The notes under the pieces are model-generated. The model had not been told where the DNA came from and searched no databases. It saw nothing but the letters and a program-made list of their open reading frames with translations. A stretch of 64,000 nt of DNA from Psettodes erumei (lineage: Eukaryota; Chordata; Actinopteri; Pleuronectiformes; Psettodidae), in the NCBI GenBank assembly GCA_016785225.1, contig JAFBJZ010000950.1, positions 248,001-312,000 on the forward strand. The letters are read 5' to 3'. This document shows positions 23,385 through 36,400 of the stretch, in pieces. Numbering within the stretch: the first letter of the stretch is position 1; every line of letters begins with the position of its first letter. Both the position numbers and the translations under genes were made by a program.

Positions 23385-24385
23385 ACCTGGATTATCTTAA
23401 TCTTTTTTTCTGGTTGTACAGCTTTCTAGGCCTTTTATACTCAGTGTCAGTTTCTTTATGTATGCTGTGTATGTATTCTTTTCAGAAGTGCCAAAGACAT
23501 TTTATCAGCCTCTGGAAATTTTTCCTCTATTTTTCTACAGAAACAACTTGTCCTCTCAATGTTTGATTCAGGGTCAAAGCCATGGATGTTCTTGCAGCTG
23601 GCTGGTCCCAGCACAGAGAAAAGAGCGAGGAATTGTGTGTTGTGTGCAAAAGAGAGACATCTTTGTGTATGTGTGAGATTGTTCATAAGGAGCTTTAGCA
23701 CATAGCAGTGTGGCACTGTGGCTGAGGAATGCATTGTGCATGCTGCTGTCGGACCTCATAAGCATGACACACGTGAAAAGAAGCACATTTTGCCATCTTG
23801 GGATGTTCCTGGAGAAACCCCGCCCCTTGTCCCACTGTACTACACCAGGCTGCCAATCTGCCTCCAGGGCAACTGCTCTTAAAGCATCACGTCCCCCTCA
23901 GCTGGTTACTGAGGGGTTGTAAATCCCTGGGGATTTGACGTTGACAAATCTTTAATCTTTGCATAGATTTTATTTTTTAAAAGAGCAATGTCAGATGTTG
24001 TCACATGAAGCATTAGCACCTGTTCAATTTAACCTCCACCCCGTCTTTCTGTGTGTGCACACTTGGTTTGTTGGCTGGTGTGGTAGACAGAAACCTGGCC
24101 AGGTGAGACCTCCATCAATGGTCGACACGTTTCCAGTCCAGTCCTGCTTGATCTGCAAGTCGTCATCAAACTAGGAACTGGCTCCACTCACACGCAAATA
24201 CACACACACACACACACACTCACTCTCTCTCTCCCTCTCTCGGTTCCCCCATCCCCCCTCCTCCTATGCACAGATCCTCACATACACACTCATTCCCTTA
24301 CATCTCTGCAGCACTTAGTGAGGGGGAGGGGCATGATCCACCACTGTGCATATGATCCCCTCTCCTCTTGCCATCTTGAGATTGT

Positions 24386-24389
24386 ACTC

Positions 24390-24424
<35 letters not shown>
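24386..24424. repeat. (CT)n microsatellite
   Basis: CT run with one TAT interruption, downstream of sphk1. Confidence 0.93.
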
Positions 24425-24427
<3 letters not shown>

Positions 24428-26724
24428 CCTTGGTTAATGAGCCATCAGCACCTAATGTGTCCTTAATGTTAAGCTTTACATTTGCAAAAGTGTGCTAAAT
24501 AGAGCTGTAGAGGGTTTTTTTTTTAAATCGCACGAAAGCTTTCATGTGAGTTTCACATACACATAGACAGGCTGAAGCAGCGGCTCAGTCAGCAGTGCAT
24601 ATTGAGAGACATGCGATCAATGATAGCAGGAGGGAGTCAAGTGCTCTGCTCCGCTGTGTGGCCTTTTCGCTAGCTGTCGGTGCTGTATGGTGATGAGCAT
24701 TAGTGCACTGGAGAAGAGGAGAGTGCAAATGTTAGCATTATCATCAGTGCCCCCCCCCCACCCACCCCCACACACTCTTGCACACCAGTTTATTTCAGGT
24801 CAGGATGACCACACGGGGACTGTTACACCCACAGGTATGCATCAGCTGAAAATCATCACTTAAGAGAGTGCGCTGTCTTTCCTGACTTCAAGAAAAAATC
24901 ATATTCTTCAATAATGAAAAAATACAGAATGTAAATAGGGCAATAGAGATCATACTGTGTGAATGCTGAGGCATATCAGCTAAAAACAAAATCACCTCAT
25001 AAGCCAAAAGTCAAAAGCAGAATGTCGTCAGGCTAATGGGGGTTCACAGAAATGCTGATTATCAGCTTTTCAGGGTTTTGATGAATACATCACTGTCATC
25101 CTAAATGCAATACAGTTGATACAATGGCTGACAGTGCAAAATATTTTCCTTTGCAAAGAGACCGTGAGTGACTGGCGGGAGCCCAATATTTTCTACACAT
25201 ACCGCAAACAGGACGGTTTCTTTAGAGACTGTATCAAAATTATTGGGGTGAGAAGGGGAGGGCTGAAATGGGCTGAAAGACTTTACCTAGCATCATTAAT
25301 TTCTTTTGTTGGTCTCTCCCTTTAGTTTGATAACTAATCAAATTATTCTGTCAAAATTATTAATTCTACAAAAACTTTCACAGGAGCAGAATGGATTAAA
25401 ATATAAATCAGGTAGGAGAGAAAGGTAGAAGCAAAAAGCAAAAAGAAGCCATCACCTCCCACTTCCCTGATTCCCTAATTTTTGTACAGTCCCTTTATCA
25501 ACTGTGATGTACTTGAAGTGGACATTTATAAATTTGGGCTTTCACTACAGTGCCGATTTCTGTGTATAACTTGATTTTACATTCTGGTTCTGACATTTCA
25601 TTATACTGTATGATAGTCATAACTACAGTTGATGTGCAACATGCTGTATTTTCTACCATTACTGTATCCTCATGTGAAGTAATCCAGGTGCTGTGAATGA
25701 ATTGCCACGTTCTGCAGGCTGCTCTGAAGATAACTGCAGCTGCCCACATGCAGTGCTACATGTATAAAATACATCTCATAAGGGGAGTGATAAGCTATGC
25801 AAACGCCTTGTCATGTCAGGGCTGCAGTTATCTGGAGCGAGGGGTCCCTCTGCTGGACCAACAACATGGAGCGACGGTTTCATTATGGAACATATCCTTA
25901 TGTTTTACAATGCAACAGCCACCTCTTTCCTGCTGTTTATATTTACAGTAAAGACCATCATGAATGGACTAGTGGCGATCGCAACACAGATTAAGCTCAG
26001 CAGAGAGACACTGCATTTTTCATGCCAACACCCATCTTACTGTAACTGATCCTAAGACAAATTTACTTGATGCTTGCATAGAAACACAGCTGCAAATAAT
26101 AACCAATGTCAACATCTTGTGGTGTAGGGTGCTGCAGCACTCCCATTAACTTATGGTACTGTACTGTTAAATTGGTTTATTCCACTGGCTGCATTAATGT
26201 ACCAGCAGTTTAAAAAAATCAGAAAAGTTTTACTATTTGTCTTTCTCAATACTGTCATGGCAAAAGGCTGAACTAATAACATGATTTACAAATAGGCAAA
26301 TGTTTTTGGCCTTGCTTTGATGTTTTATGTGGTGATACATACTGGCTTTTAATGCAGTAGATCAGGGGACTCATGTAGTATGATTAAATGTGTTAAATCA
26401 TCAAAAAAAAAATACCGCTCTGTAAATTGTGTGCCACGTATATTTGCAGCTTTTCACTTTAAAGTAAGTGGAAGTAGGGTGGAAAAAAGTTTCTCTAGAA
26501 AGTGCCTTACCTAAGACAGCAGATAGGTGGCGCACAGCAGAAAAAATCCAAGCTCTGTCCTGTACAGGGTACAATACAAACATGAGTACACCGATTCTCT
26601 GTTTTATGCTAAATACTGTATTATCTATCAAGCTTTTAGAAGAGAGGCTCAATTGGCTCAGTGATCTGGCTGTTGACCACCATGTATTTAATATGTAATT
26701 TCTAGACTTCCTTTTTTAACGCCC

Positions 26725-26730
26725 AATAAA
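26725..26730 (+). terminator. Candidate distal poly(A) signal for sphk1
   Basis: AATAAATAAA lies 3.3 kb after the sphk1 stop. ATTAAA variants occur earlier (near 25394 and 26382). Assignment to sphk1 is tentative. Confidence 0.25.
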
Positions 26731-27864
26731 TAAACATTCATATTGAAAACATTTGTCTGTCTCTCTCTCTCTCTCTATTTCATTGAACAGATACAAAAGT
26801 TGATATAATCAGACAGGTGTGTTGCAGATACTAAAACACAGAGATTCTGAGATGACTTTAACAAAAAATAAGGAAACTTGCAAGAAATTGTCACATAGTG
26901 ATTGATGAAGACACCTGGAGACATCATTTAGGCCAAGTAAGCACAAATACAGCCATTTGATACACTACCTGGATATCCCACAGGTCAATGGAAACCAAGA
27001 TGATAGATGCATCCCACATCCCAATTTTTTCCCCCACACCACTCTGAGTAAAAACCATCAAGATTGAAAATTTCAGATGATCAAGTTTCAGAAATACACC
27101 ACCACACAGTCAAAGTGTCTAAGATCAGCTTTCCTCCACCCCTTTGTGATGTGAAGTGAAGCTCCTCACCTGCAAGGTTTTATGCATTTGCACTGCTGCC
27201 ACATGATTGGCTGATTGGATAATTGCATGAATGAGCATATGCACAGGTGTTTGGGCTCCTTTAAAGCAGAACTCCTTACTCACGTTAACGTTCTGATTTA
27301 ATTTCAAATATTTCAAATCCTGATCATACACATACATTGAATGAGGCCCAGCTAATTCAGAGGTGGTGAGGTGTCAACATGCAACTGTGTTGATGCAGCG
27401 ACTGCATCCTGGATTCAGGCGTCTCTGCAGTCAGCAGGTTGTGATCGCTGCAGTGCTGTTCCTCCAGAGGGAGTCAGAGACTGTGTTTGCAATCACTTCT
27501 CATGCACTGTGTGTGTATGACGAAAAATCTTACACTAACTATATGCTTCACTTAAAAGTTCACCATTGCGTAGGCTGTAGTTTTGTGTGGGGCTTTCTGA
27601 CAAACTGCAGCCTTGCTAAATGTAGCATAGAGTTGAATCAAGTCTCAAATCAGTTTCACCAAAAAACTGAATGTTGCAACATCCACGAAGGAACAGGGTT
27701 TGTTGCAGGGCTGTTCTACTCGACTGCATTAGTTTCATCTGAGGAGACTTACAAACTGGAAAAAACTGGCGTAAGAGTTCATTAGACCAGATGGCCAGGA
27801 GATGGCGACATAGTCTAAACAGTAACAGTTATTGATGCTGGGCGAGGACGACGTTTGAAGAAGT

Positions 27865-27865
27865 T

Positions 27866-27902
<37 letters not shown>

Positions 27903-27903
27903 G
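27865..27903. repeat. Compound (TG)n(AG)n microsatellite
   Basis: A TG run passes directly into an AG run in the gene-poor interval. Confidence 0.93.
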
Positions 27904-30311
27904 GTAATGTGCTGTAGCAGCCCCGAGCATTTGTTAGAAAGGTAGCAGAAGTATTGTTCCACAGGAAGCCACAGATCATTGTTGTACATCCCATCTTTGT
28001 CTTGGCTGTGTGTCGCTCTTTGTGCGTGGTCTCTGACTCCTGACTGAGTCACAGCGAGCGTCACCTCTAAGCTGCCGGTTTTATGAGCATTTACAGTAAA
28101 CTGCCACAGTACCATTGATATTTAACACATTACACATGCTTGTAAGTGATCATAAGTAACCCTTGACCTTTGCTATCCTGTACTCACAATGGCTGTCACC
28201 ACTGGCACATTTATCCCTGTGGTGGCAGGAGCCTAAAACAGTCAAAATTTCACAATAGAGGTAAAGAATATTTAGAACATTAATCCATCTGACGAATTCA
28301 TATATCACCATGCAACATATTGTTACAACCGTACTGCTCTGTCAGAGGTACAAATTTGAGCTTGCTCGGCGAGAATGAGAGGGTGAAAAATGGTTCAACT
28401 CCACTGGGCGAGGAGCTTCTGGACGATGACTTTTAAAAGACGGGGCTCAGACCCTGACGAGGTAATCAATGACCTTATCAGCCACACTGCAGACATGGTG
28501 TTAGTGTCATTTTGCGGTGTGTGGAGCAGTAAAATCCTTTCTTATTACTCTTCTGAGTCTCTCTGAAAAGAAGATCAATCTCAAATCTTGTGTGTATCCA
28601 AGTTATGCATTACCAGCCTCTGTCACTGGCATGCAGAAATTTTGCACAAATTTGGTGTTTGTGTACTAAATTCAGTGTCTGCCGAGTGAAGCTAAGCTAA
28701 ATTGCCTTAGTGAAATTAATTATTTTTCTTGGCAAATGGAGCACCTTTCAGAGTCTCTGTCTTTAATTTTGTTCCCTCCCTTCTCTCCTCTCTTTCCTAC
28801 CGCTTTGTGACAGAACTAATTAAATGTCAGTCCAACAATTAGTTGCATGCCAGAGGAAGGAGTGGACCAGAGTGGTTTATGAGTGTATGTTTTCAATTTC
28901 TTTCTTTCTTTTTAACCAGGACCTTACCTGTTACTCTGCTTCAAGTTCCCTGTCTCTCTCGCCACTGTGGTTGGCAGCCTGTGGAACGAGGATGTCACAG
29001 CTCTTGTGTGTCTGAGATTGAAATATCACCTAACAACATCGCACCTTCAATAATACATAAGCAACGAAAGCAAATCTCCAGTGCCTTTCACAATTTTCTT
29101 TCAAATTTACTCCCCCAAAGTTGAACACTTCCCACTTCATCTTAACACAACCCAAGCTTCAAAGGTTAAAGTTTGAAATAAAAGCGTCTGTGGGGATGAA
29201 TGAAGCAGAGTGAGTGGTGCTGGAAGACGCCAGGGAAGCAAACACAGTTCATCTGGGTTTTACTATTGTTACTTATTATATTCTTATTCAGACACTGTTG
29301 TCATTTTGTCCATTTTCACCTCCTCCCTGCTGCTCTACACACAGTTCACCTGGGCGCGGGGGGTGACACTGCTTTAATATCCATTTAATTTAGCGCAGGA
29401 GGGGCTGTAGTCTTTATCTTTTAAAGCCACATGATGCCGTGCCACATATCTAGTTTGTCTCTAAGTGTATTGGACACTCTGTCAGCTGGTGTTACAAACT
29501 GTACAGCCTGCGGTGTACATGAGACTGTGGGAGAGCTGCGTTGCACAAAGTCTCTGCAGTCAGCATCTGAATCCACTGAGCTTTGTGCACTTTGTTTCCT
29601 GAGGAGCAGACAAACTGCAGCCACAGCTCGGTGATGAAACTATTGTACATCTATACGGTCGTGTAACAGGGCGAGCCCCGCAGCTCCTGCAACCTGTCAC
29701 GGCAAATTTTAGTGTCTTGCTTTTTCAGTCTTGACGCTGCTTCGATGGCGTCTCCACGGTCTTACACTGAGTCTCACAACCACCGCCTGCGACTGTACAC
29801 ACACCCTGAAAATATTTGTTTTATTGTGCGCTGCAAGCTGTCTGTATGTGGATTCTTACATTTATATGTACAGTGTATGTTTTTATACACAAATTGTCAA
29901 TTGAGATAGCAATCACAAATGTATAAATTCACAGATCATCACCAATCATTTCTCTGCATAAGTACAGCAAAAGTGACCAACTGCAATATGAAATGGTTTT
30001 GATCATCATTTAATGTAATATTTCTGCCCACCCTGGATTTCTAATCTTAACTTTCACATGCAAAATTTACATGATAATACTGGGAAAATTGTCATCATTG
30101 GTGGGAAGCCAGTGAGGGACCACGTTCTACCTGCTCATGCTCAGAAGCCGCGAGACCTTTTCCACATCTGTTTGAAGGACCGCAGCTTTACATTCCTTCC
30201 AGGTCACACCTGATGTGAACATAAAACTTCACATCTTCCCTCATCACCCAGTGTCGAATAAGAACATTTTAATTTGCCTTTAATCAAGTTCAAACAGGCT
30301 AACATCCTTTT

Positions 30312-30334
30312 ACACACACACACACACACACACA
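30312..30334. repeat. (AC)n microsatellite
   Basis: AC run in the gene-poor interval. The complementary TG run lies 145 bases downstream. Confidence 0.95.
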
Positions 30335-30477
30335 GTCTTTTCTCTAATATTTGTGCATCTGCAAGGCAGCCAATATCTATATTTATGCCTGTCTGTGTGT
30401 GTGTGAGCCACTTGACAGTTGAAGGACCCAAAGGGCAGTCCGCAAAGCACCGACCCAAAAGAGGGCTGAGTCACTGC

Positions 30478-30478
<1 letters not shown>

Positions 30479-30508
<30 letters not shown>
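30479..30508. repeat. (TG)15 microsatellite
   Basis: TG run paired in inverted orientation with 30312-30334. A further short TG run lies at 30644-30660. Confidence 0.95.
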
Positions 30509-30510
<2 letters not shown>

Positions 30511-33387
30511 AGGGCCCACTGTGTCATCCTTTGCCTGTATTGCGACCCATGAGGCTGAGTGGAAGTCTGGCATTATCATTTATGATGAGCTCACAGGACT
30601 CAGTTGAATGGATGACGTTACGATGAGCCCTGTGTGATGCCTTTGTGTGTGTGTGTGTGTCCACCTTGTAAACAAGTCTGTCATCTCCATATAGATGGCC
30701 TGAGGGAGATGGGATGCTTTTTTATGTAAAATTTGAGCGTGAGCCTCTGCTATCATACCATCCAATCATCCACAAATAACAAAGCAATAATGACAGGACC
30801 TCCACGAAGGCTCGTGTTTGTGTGTCAGCGTGTTTTGCTGGTACAGAGATTTGCACGATGTTCGATATAACTGGAGAGATAATGAAGTCTCTCAGTGTGT
30901 TGCTCGCTGACTGTGCAGGTTTGCCGGACACAGGCTAGCCACATCTCGTTCACAGCACAGATGTCTTTCTGGGGTTTTGGGGTTGCTACATTCAGTCTTT
31001 GTGAGGAGATAAGTATTTTCTGGCCGCATGTTATATGGCTTTTAAAACTTGTTAGGAACTTGGGGCAGATCGTCACACGGGGAAGTCGGAAAGTAGACGG
31101 GCTACCGCGCGGCTGGGTTTGGTTTCTTTGAGGGATTTGCCCCCAATAAGAAAGAAGAATACAAAAACAAATCCAGCTTTATCAAAACCAATCTGACGTG
31201 TTTACTTAAAAAATGTATTTAAATGTAAATTCAAAAATTGCCTGGAAGGATTTACTCAGCTGACTCGACATCTATTTTGCACACTTCATGTTTCCGCGTC
31301 CCTTGCTGTATATCTCTGTGCCTCCATCTTTCCCCGCCTCTCGCTTTATTCACAGTTTCTTTCTGCCACTCAGTCACTTCAGATAAGGAGGGATTTTCTG
31401 TTTCTTTCTCTCTATCTCTGCTTTCTGCATCTAAATCACTGCTCTTCTCTCCCCCGACATCCTCTACTTGTGTGTGTGCTTGACTCTCTCTGACTCACTC
31501 GAAATCTGAATGTGTGACCCAAAAACTATTCATAAAGCATATTTTCATCTTGCGTCTATCTGACTGTGAATTTTTTTGTTCACATCATAGTTCTGCAATC
31601 TGACACTCTTGTGTCTCACATCCAGGACGGGCAGAAAAACAATAAATCATATCAACCTTTCACATCTTTGTCAGTGCAGTCACATAAAGACTGCAGCTTC
31701 TCTCATCTTTCACTGCGTGCACTTTTGTTTGTCTGACAACATATGAATCATGTTGTTTTTCCCGTGACATCGGTGATGAGTTTGTGTGTCCTGTGTCCGC
31801 CACTTTTCCTTCAATGAAACTTGAGTCCACCACCTTGCACGACGCAGTCAGGACATCTGTATTTGTCGTCAGGGTGACAGTTCGCTGTGCCCAGCTCTGC
31901 TTTTGTTTCGGGCACAGTCGCGGTGACTTTGTCTCCCAGGCTAAAAAGCATTTTGAATGTAAATGGGATTTGGTGTAAACAAAGAATAAATCAATAACCT
32001 GACTCCTTTAGTCTTTCAATGTACAGCACACGAAGGAGGAATACAAAAAAGCCTAAATAAGGGCTTTAAAAAATCAATAAACAAGGTTTTACATTAACAG
32101 TGTTTGCATTCAAACTGACACTGTAAACAGTTTTTGAATATACAGATGCACAGAGGAGGAAAAAACTTGGCTTGTTACAATGCCTTCGACACATATAAAC
32201 ACAACATACTGTAAACAGTTATCTAGTTGTGTTCTCCTGTCATGATGTTGTTAGAACATTGCTCGCTCACAGAGTGTAAAGTGGTGGTGGAGAAGCAGAG
32301 CTCACCATGTAACACCATGTTGAAAGAGGCTGACGTTCAGCAGTTCAGTGGTATTGGTTGGGATCCGGAAAGTACGGCGTGTCTTTAAATACAACACCTA
32401 TGTACATGTTCATCAAACATGTGATGGTACCAATCCTAAACTCTATGACTGTGCTTTAAAAAAAAAAAGAAAAGGCAGTCACAATAAACAGTATACTGGA
32501 AGATCCCAAATTCACATTGACTGAGGTAATTCCCAGTGTTGTGGAGAAAAAAAGCACAAAGTAGTTCATTTAGTACAGCAGTCCAATTCATCGCAGTTAC
32601 TGCTTTGCATTTCACTTGATCCACAGTATTTGCACAGTTAAACTATGTAGATCATAGCAGCCTATTTAATGTGCAGTAAGTAACAGACCTGATGTCACAC
32701 ATGCAAATGTTTTGGGACAAAAGATTTGCAAATACCTGAGGTCAGGTGGGTGAAAAAATACCACGAAAAAAAATGGAGACCAACCCTCTGACTTTTGATA
32801 GAGTCAGAAAAACAGGAGATGAACAGATGTCCAGGCCTTGTCACGTCCTCCTAAAGAACAAAGCTCAGGAGTTCAGCAGGTCAGGCAGCTGGATGTTCAA
32901 AGTGAGATGAATTGCAAAAGTCTGAGATGAAGGCACATAAATACAAATCTGAAAAAGTCTCAAGAAATGAGAAACCCAAGAAGACAAAAAGTCTTATCCA
33001 ATGCATCAGCCCGTAGAGTCAGTGGTCCACTGGGATTTGTTTCCCCACGGCCAGTCCAACTATTGCACAAGGGAGTGGGAGGAGAGTGGGGGAATGAGGA
33101 ACCAAAGTGTTTCCTGGTAAAATCCTCCCTCCTTCTTGTTTGGAGTATGAATTTGACAGTTGGCCAATTCTTACACATTAGCCCTTTAAAGTGCGTCCTC
33201 CGTCAGATGAGACAGGAGCAGAACGACGCCACAAGCGATGGGCCGTACTTCAGACTTCAGACTAAAACCACCAGCTTTTTCGGCATTTCTTTTAAAGTGC
33301 ACATTCTGGGTCAAGTCATGAGTTTCTAACATTTTTTGAAGTTGTGGGGAGCCTGGTTTTCCATTTTGAATTATTTCAACCTGTCTT

Positions 33388-33393
33388 TTTATT
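33388..33393 (-). terminator. Candidate poly(A) signal of fam83g
   Basis: Plus-strand TTTATT reads AATAAA on the minus strand, about 85 bases after the fam83g stop codon. A longer 3' UTR is also possible. Confidence 0.35.
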
Positions 33394-33476
33394 CTGGCTT
33401 GATGTGTTACTATAACATAAAAACTATGTCAGGTCTGATCTACAGTATATATAGAGATTTTTTTTCCTTGACCAGA

Positions 33477-36400
33477 CTAGCTTGTATTCTTCCGTCCCCG
33501 CACTAAAGAGCTGGTGCCTCTCTTGTTCTGTGCCGGCAGCTTACTCATCTTCTCCTTCAGACCTTTAAGGTTGTACAGCCTGCCGAAGGTGAAGGTAAAC
33601 GGAGCCCTTCCTTCTTCCGGCGCGCGAGCCTCCCGCACTGACACCACCTGGCTGTGGGAATGAGGGTGGAGGTGCGACTGTATGTTTGAGGCCCGGGGTC
33701 TCGGGTAGGGATGCTGGCTCTGTGACTGCCCCGCTCCCGCCCGGCCGTGCGCAGCCAGAGGCTGTCGAGGAAAGGAGCTCTGCGGGCCGTGGGAGACCTC
33801 AGCCTGCTTCCGCCCAGTCGCAGACCAGAAGGCACCCGCTGTCAGCGGCAGCCTGAGTGGAGGTCTGCGTGGAGATGAGATGCGATCAAGGGATTTGCTT
33901 TCTGCCTGGTTAAACCGATGACTTGCCCAGCTGCGAGCCCCCACAGGCTGGGCGGCTGTGAAGGGTCGAGGGGGTCTGAGCGGCCGGGAAGGGGAGGACG
34001 CACCGCTGTTCAGCTGCTTTCCTCTTGGTAGCTTGGAAGGAGTATATGAAAGAGAAGAGGAAAGTGAGTGACAAAGCTTTGTTGCAAACGTTAAAGACGG
34101 GCACTCGGGAACTCCATCGTGAGCTCTGTTTTAGTGTGAATATTACATGACTGAGCTGAGTTGAAAACGTGCCATCAACACCTCGCTGACTTGATCCGAC
34201 TTGTTAGATAAAGAAAGTGCGGGCCCGGGCCAACAGTGAGCGGGTTCGACGCAGAAAGCCATCAATCTTTTACGGATTCTCTCATGCCGCGGCGATGTGA
34301 GCGTGTGTGCCGCTTCATTAAATGTACGTCGCTTTAATTCACACTCCTTGTCTCCTTGTTCAATAATGGACAAGTGTTGCGTGTTTCAACTTAGTGATGC
34401 TCTGCTGGTGCGTGCTCAAAAAAAACAGACAAACTCACGCACACACACACGCAAGAGCTGAACTGTATACTGGTGAATGCATGATAGACAGATATAGATC
34501 TTATTTCCTGTGGTATGGCGTGTGTGGCAAAACACCAAAATCAGAAACGCCTGTGCAAGAAAAAATTAATTTAATTTCAATAAATAGCATGTGGACATTC
34601 ACATGTTAATTTAATCCCTACAAAAATAAAAATGTTGATAAACTGAGAACTGTGCTCACCCTTTCTGTTACCGGTGACCGCCAAACAGAATACTGTCAAG
34701 TGTTTTGAAAATTAAGAAGTAAACTGGATCGTGTTTACATAATTCTGAACGGTGGATTTAGAAGTTTCTGTGCGATGAGGAGACTTATTTTGGATGCGAG
34801 GATGAAAACCTCTGCCGTCTCGCGGCTCTTACCTTCGGTCCCTCTGTCTCTCTGACTGGCCGGGGCCTGTCTCTCCTCTCCACACTTCGCAGTCTCAGTG
34901 CCGCCTGCTCCGCCACCTTCTCTTTGTCCAGTCTCTTCCTGTCGGGAGAAACCTTCTCCAGCTTCAGGTCACCAGGAGACAGGCACTTGGCATTAGCTGC
35001 CTTATTGGTTGATTCCCCTGGAGCCGCTCCTCCATCGACCAGTCTCTCTGCTGCTGACTGGTTTGTCACCCCTTTTCTTTTCGTGGGCCGGGGCTGGGCC
35101 TCCTTGTCTTTTTCCACGACCTCTGTCGATTCTTCCGCCCGTTGAAGGTGGTTTGCCGTTGTCTCGGCTCCATCGCTGTCTGTCCTCTCTGTCCCCTGAG
35201 ACGCTCGCTCCGTCCTCCGCTTTTCATCCTCGTTTCTCCCATTTGTTTCATTTGTGGCATCCTTCTCCTCCCCCATTTGCACTTTATCAAGAAGAGGGAA
35301 GGAAGAGGAGACTCTGGCAGGTCCAGACAAACTTTCATTCCTGTCCATAGTGCCCGACATAGCATTTGCAGCATTTGTGTGTGCGATTGCGGGGTTTGTG
35401 TGTGTGCTTTTAGAATCCACTGTCGTCCCGTGGTTGTGAAAAACTGCTCGGTCGAGAACAAGGTCGTGAAAGGGAGAGTCGCTACATTCGTAATACTCGT
35501 CTGAGGTGGTGGAGAGGGTGGAGTCGTCTCTCGGCGAGATGTACCCGTCGCTGACGTCGGGCGTGGGCGTTCGAAAGTCTGGGGAGTACGGCCGCGGGTC
35601 CGGCGTGTGCGTTCTTGAGACTGGGGTGGGCGTGCTTGGGAGAAACCCGTCCGGAGTTGGCGTGCGCATGTGCGGCGTTTGTGTGCCGGAGAGATGTAAG
35701 CGCTGGGGTCTTTGAGGAGCGTGTGAGTCTCCCTGTGCTCTGGGCGCCTGCTGGGATTCTTGAGAGGCGACGCCGACGTGCGTGTTGTGTTTCGCCACGT
35801 TTGGCTTCCTCGCCTCACCCTGCGGACTGTGCGTACCGTCTTCACCGCCGTGTTTGGGTACGTGTGCGTTAGCTGTGTGCGTTGAAGCAATATCGGCTGG
35901 ATTCAATTCGCAGTACGACTTGTCCTGAGTTTCATGCGCACCGTATGGTTTGTGTTGTATCACATTTTCACTTTTTTCATTCGGCACTTGGGCAAGCCCA
36001 CAGCCGACAGAGTTCTTCTCCGGGGCCTCTGTGTCTGTCTGTACTGTGGCAGAGGCCGCGTCTGTCTCTGTCTTTGGGGTTATTTCGCAGTCTGTTAATG
36101 TCGAATTCTTGGTCTCGACTTCTTTTGAAGATCTTTCTTGAATATTCCCACTATCAGGCTTTGGTGCATCAGTAATCAAAGCATCTGATTGGGCCTGTGG
36201 TTGGGTTCCAGCCACCGATTGTGTTGCGGCTCCCTCATCACGCAGTCCAACTGTTTCCTCGCCCTTTGTGTCTTGGAGTGTCACATCCTGCTTTTGCTGC
36301 GGAGCTTCTTCGGGATTTCCTGTGTCCTCAGTGTCTTTCGGAGCTCCTGTTTTGCCTCCTCTGTTGTTCTGCGGTGGTGGGACAGTCTCCGGCTCTTTTT

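Larger units (their letters stand above)
23385..33476. other. sphk1 3' UTR and gene-poor interval before fam83g
   Basis: Ten kilobases in which no reading frame, splice pattern or known family can be supported on either strand. The first part is probably sphk1 3' UTR; the first canonical AATAAA I see on the plus strand is at 26725-26730. The rest holds several microsatellites (24386-24424, 27865-27903, 30312-30334, 30479-30508, 30644-30660). Regulatory elements may be present but cannot be named from one sequence. Confidence 0.5.

Noticed and set aside
27363..27785. 140-codon open frame on the plus strand
   Set aside because: It begins at a GTG, resembles no family I know, lacks splice or promoter context, and its cysteine-rich mixed composition looks like chance.
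35066..35890. Long open frames in other frames and on the plus strand across fam83g exon 4
   Set aside because: They are shadows of the high-GC coding exon; the minus-strand FAM83G frame has clear family motifs.
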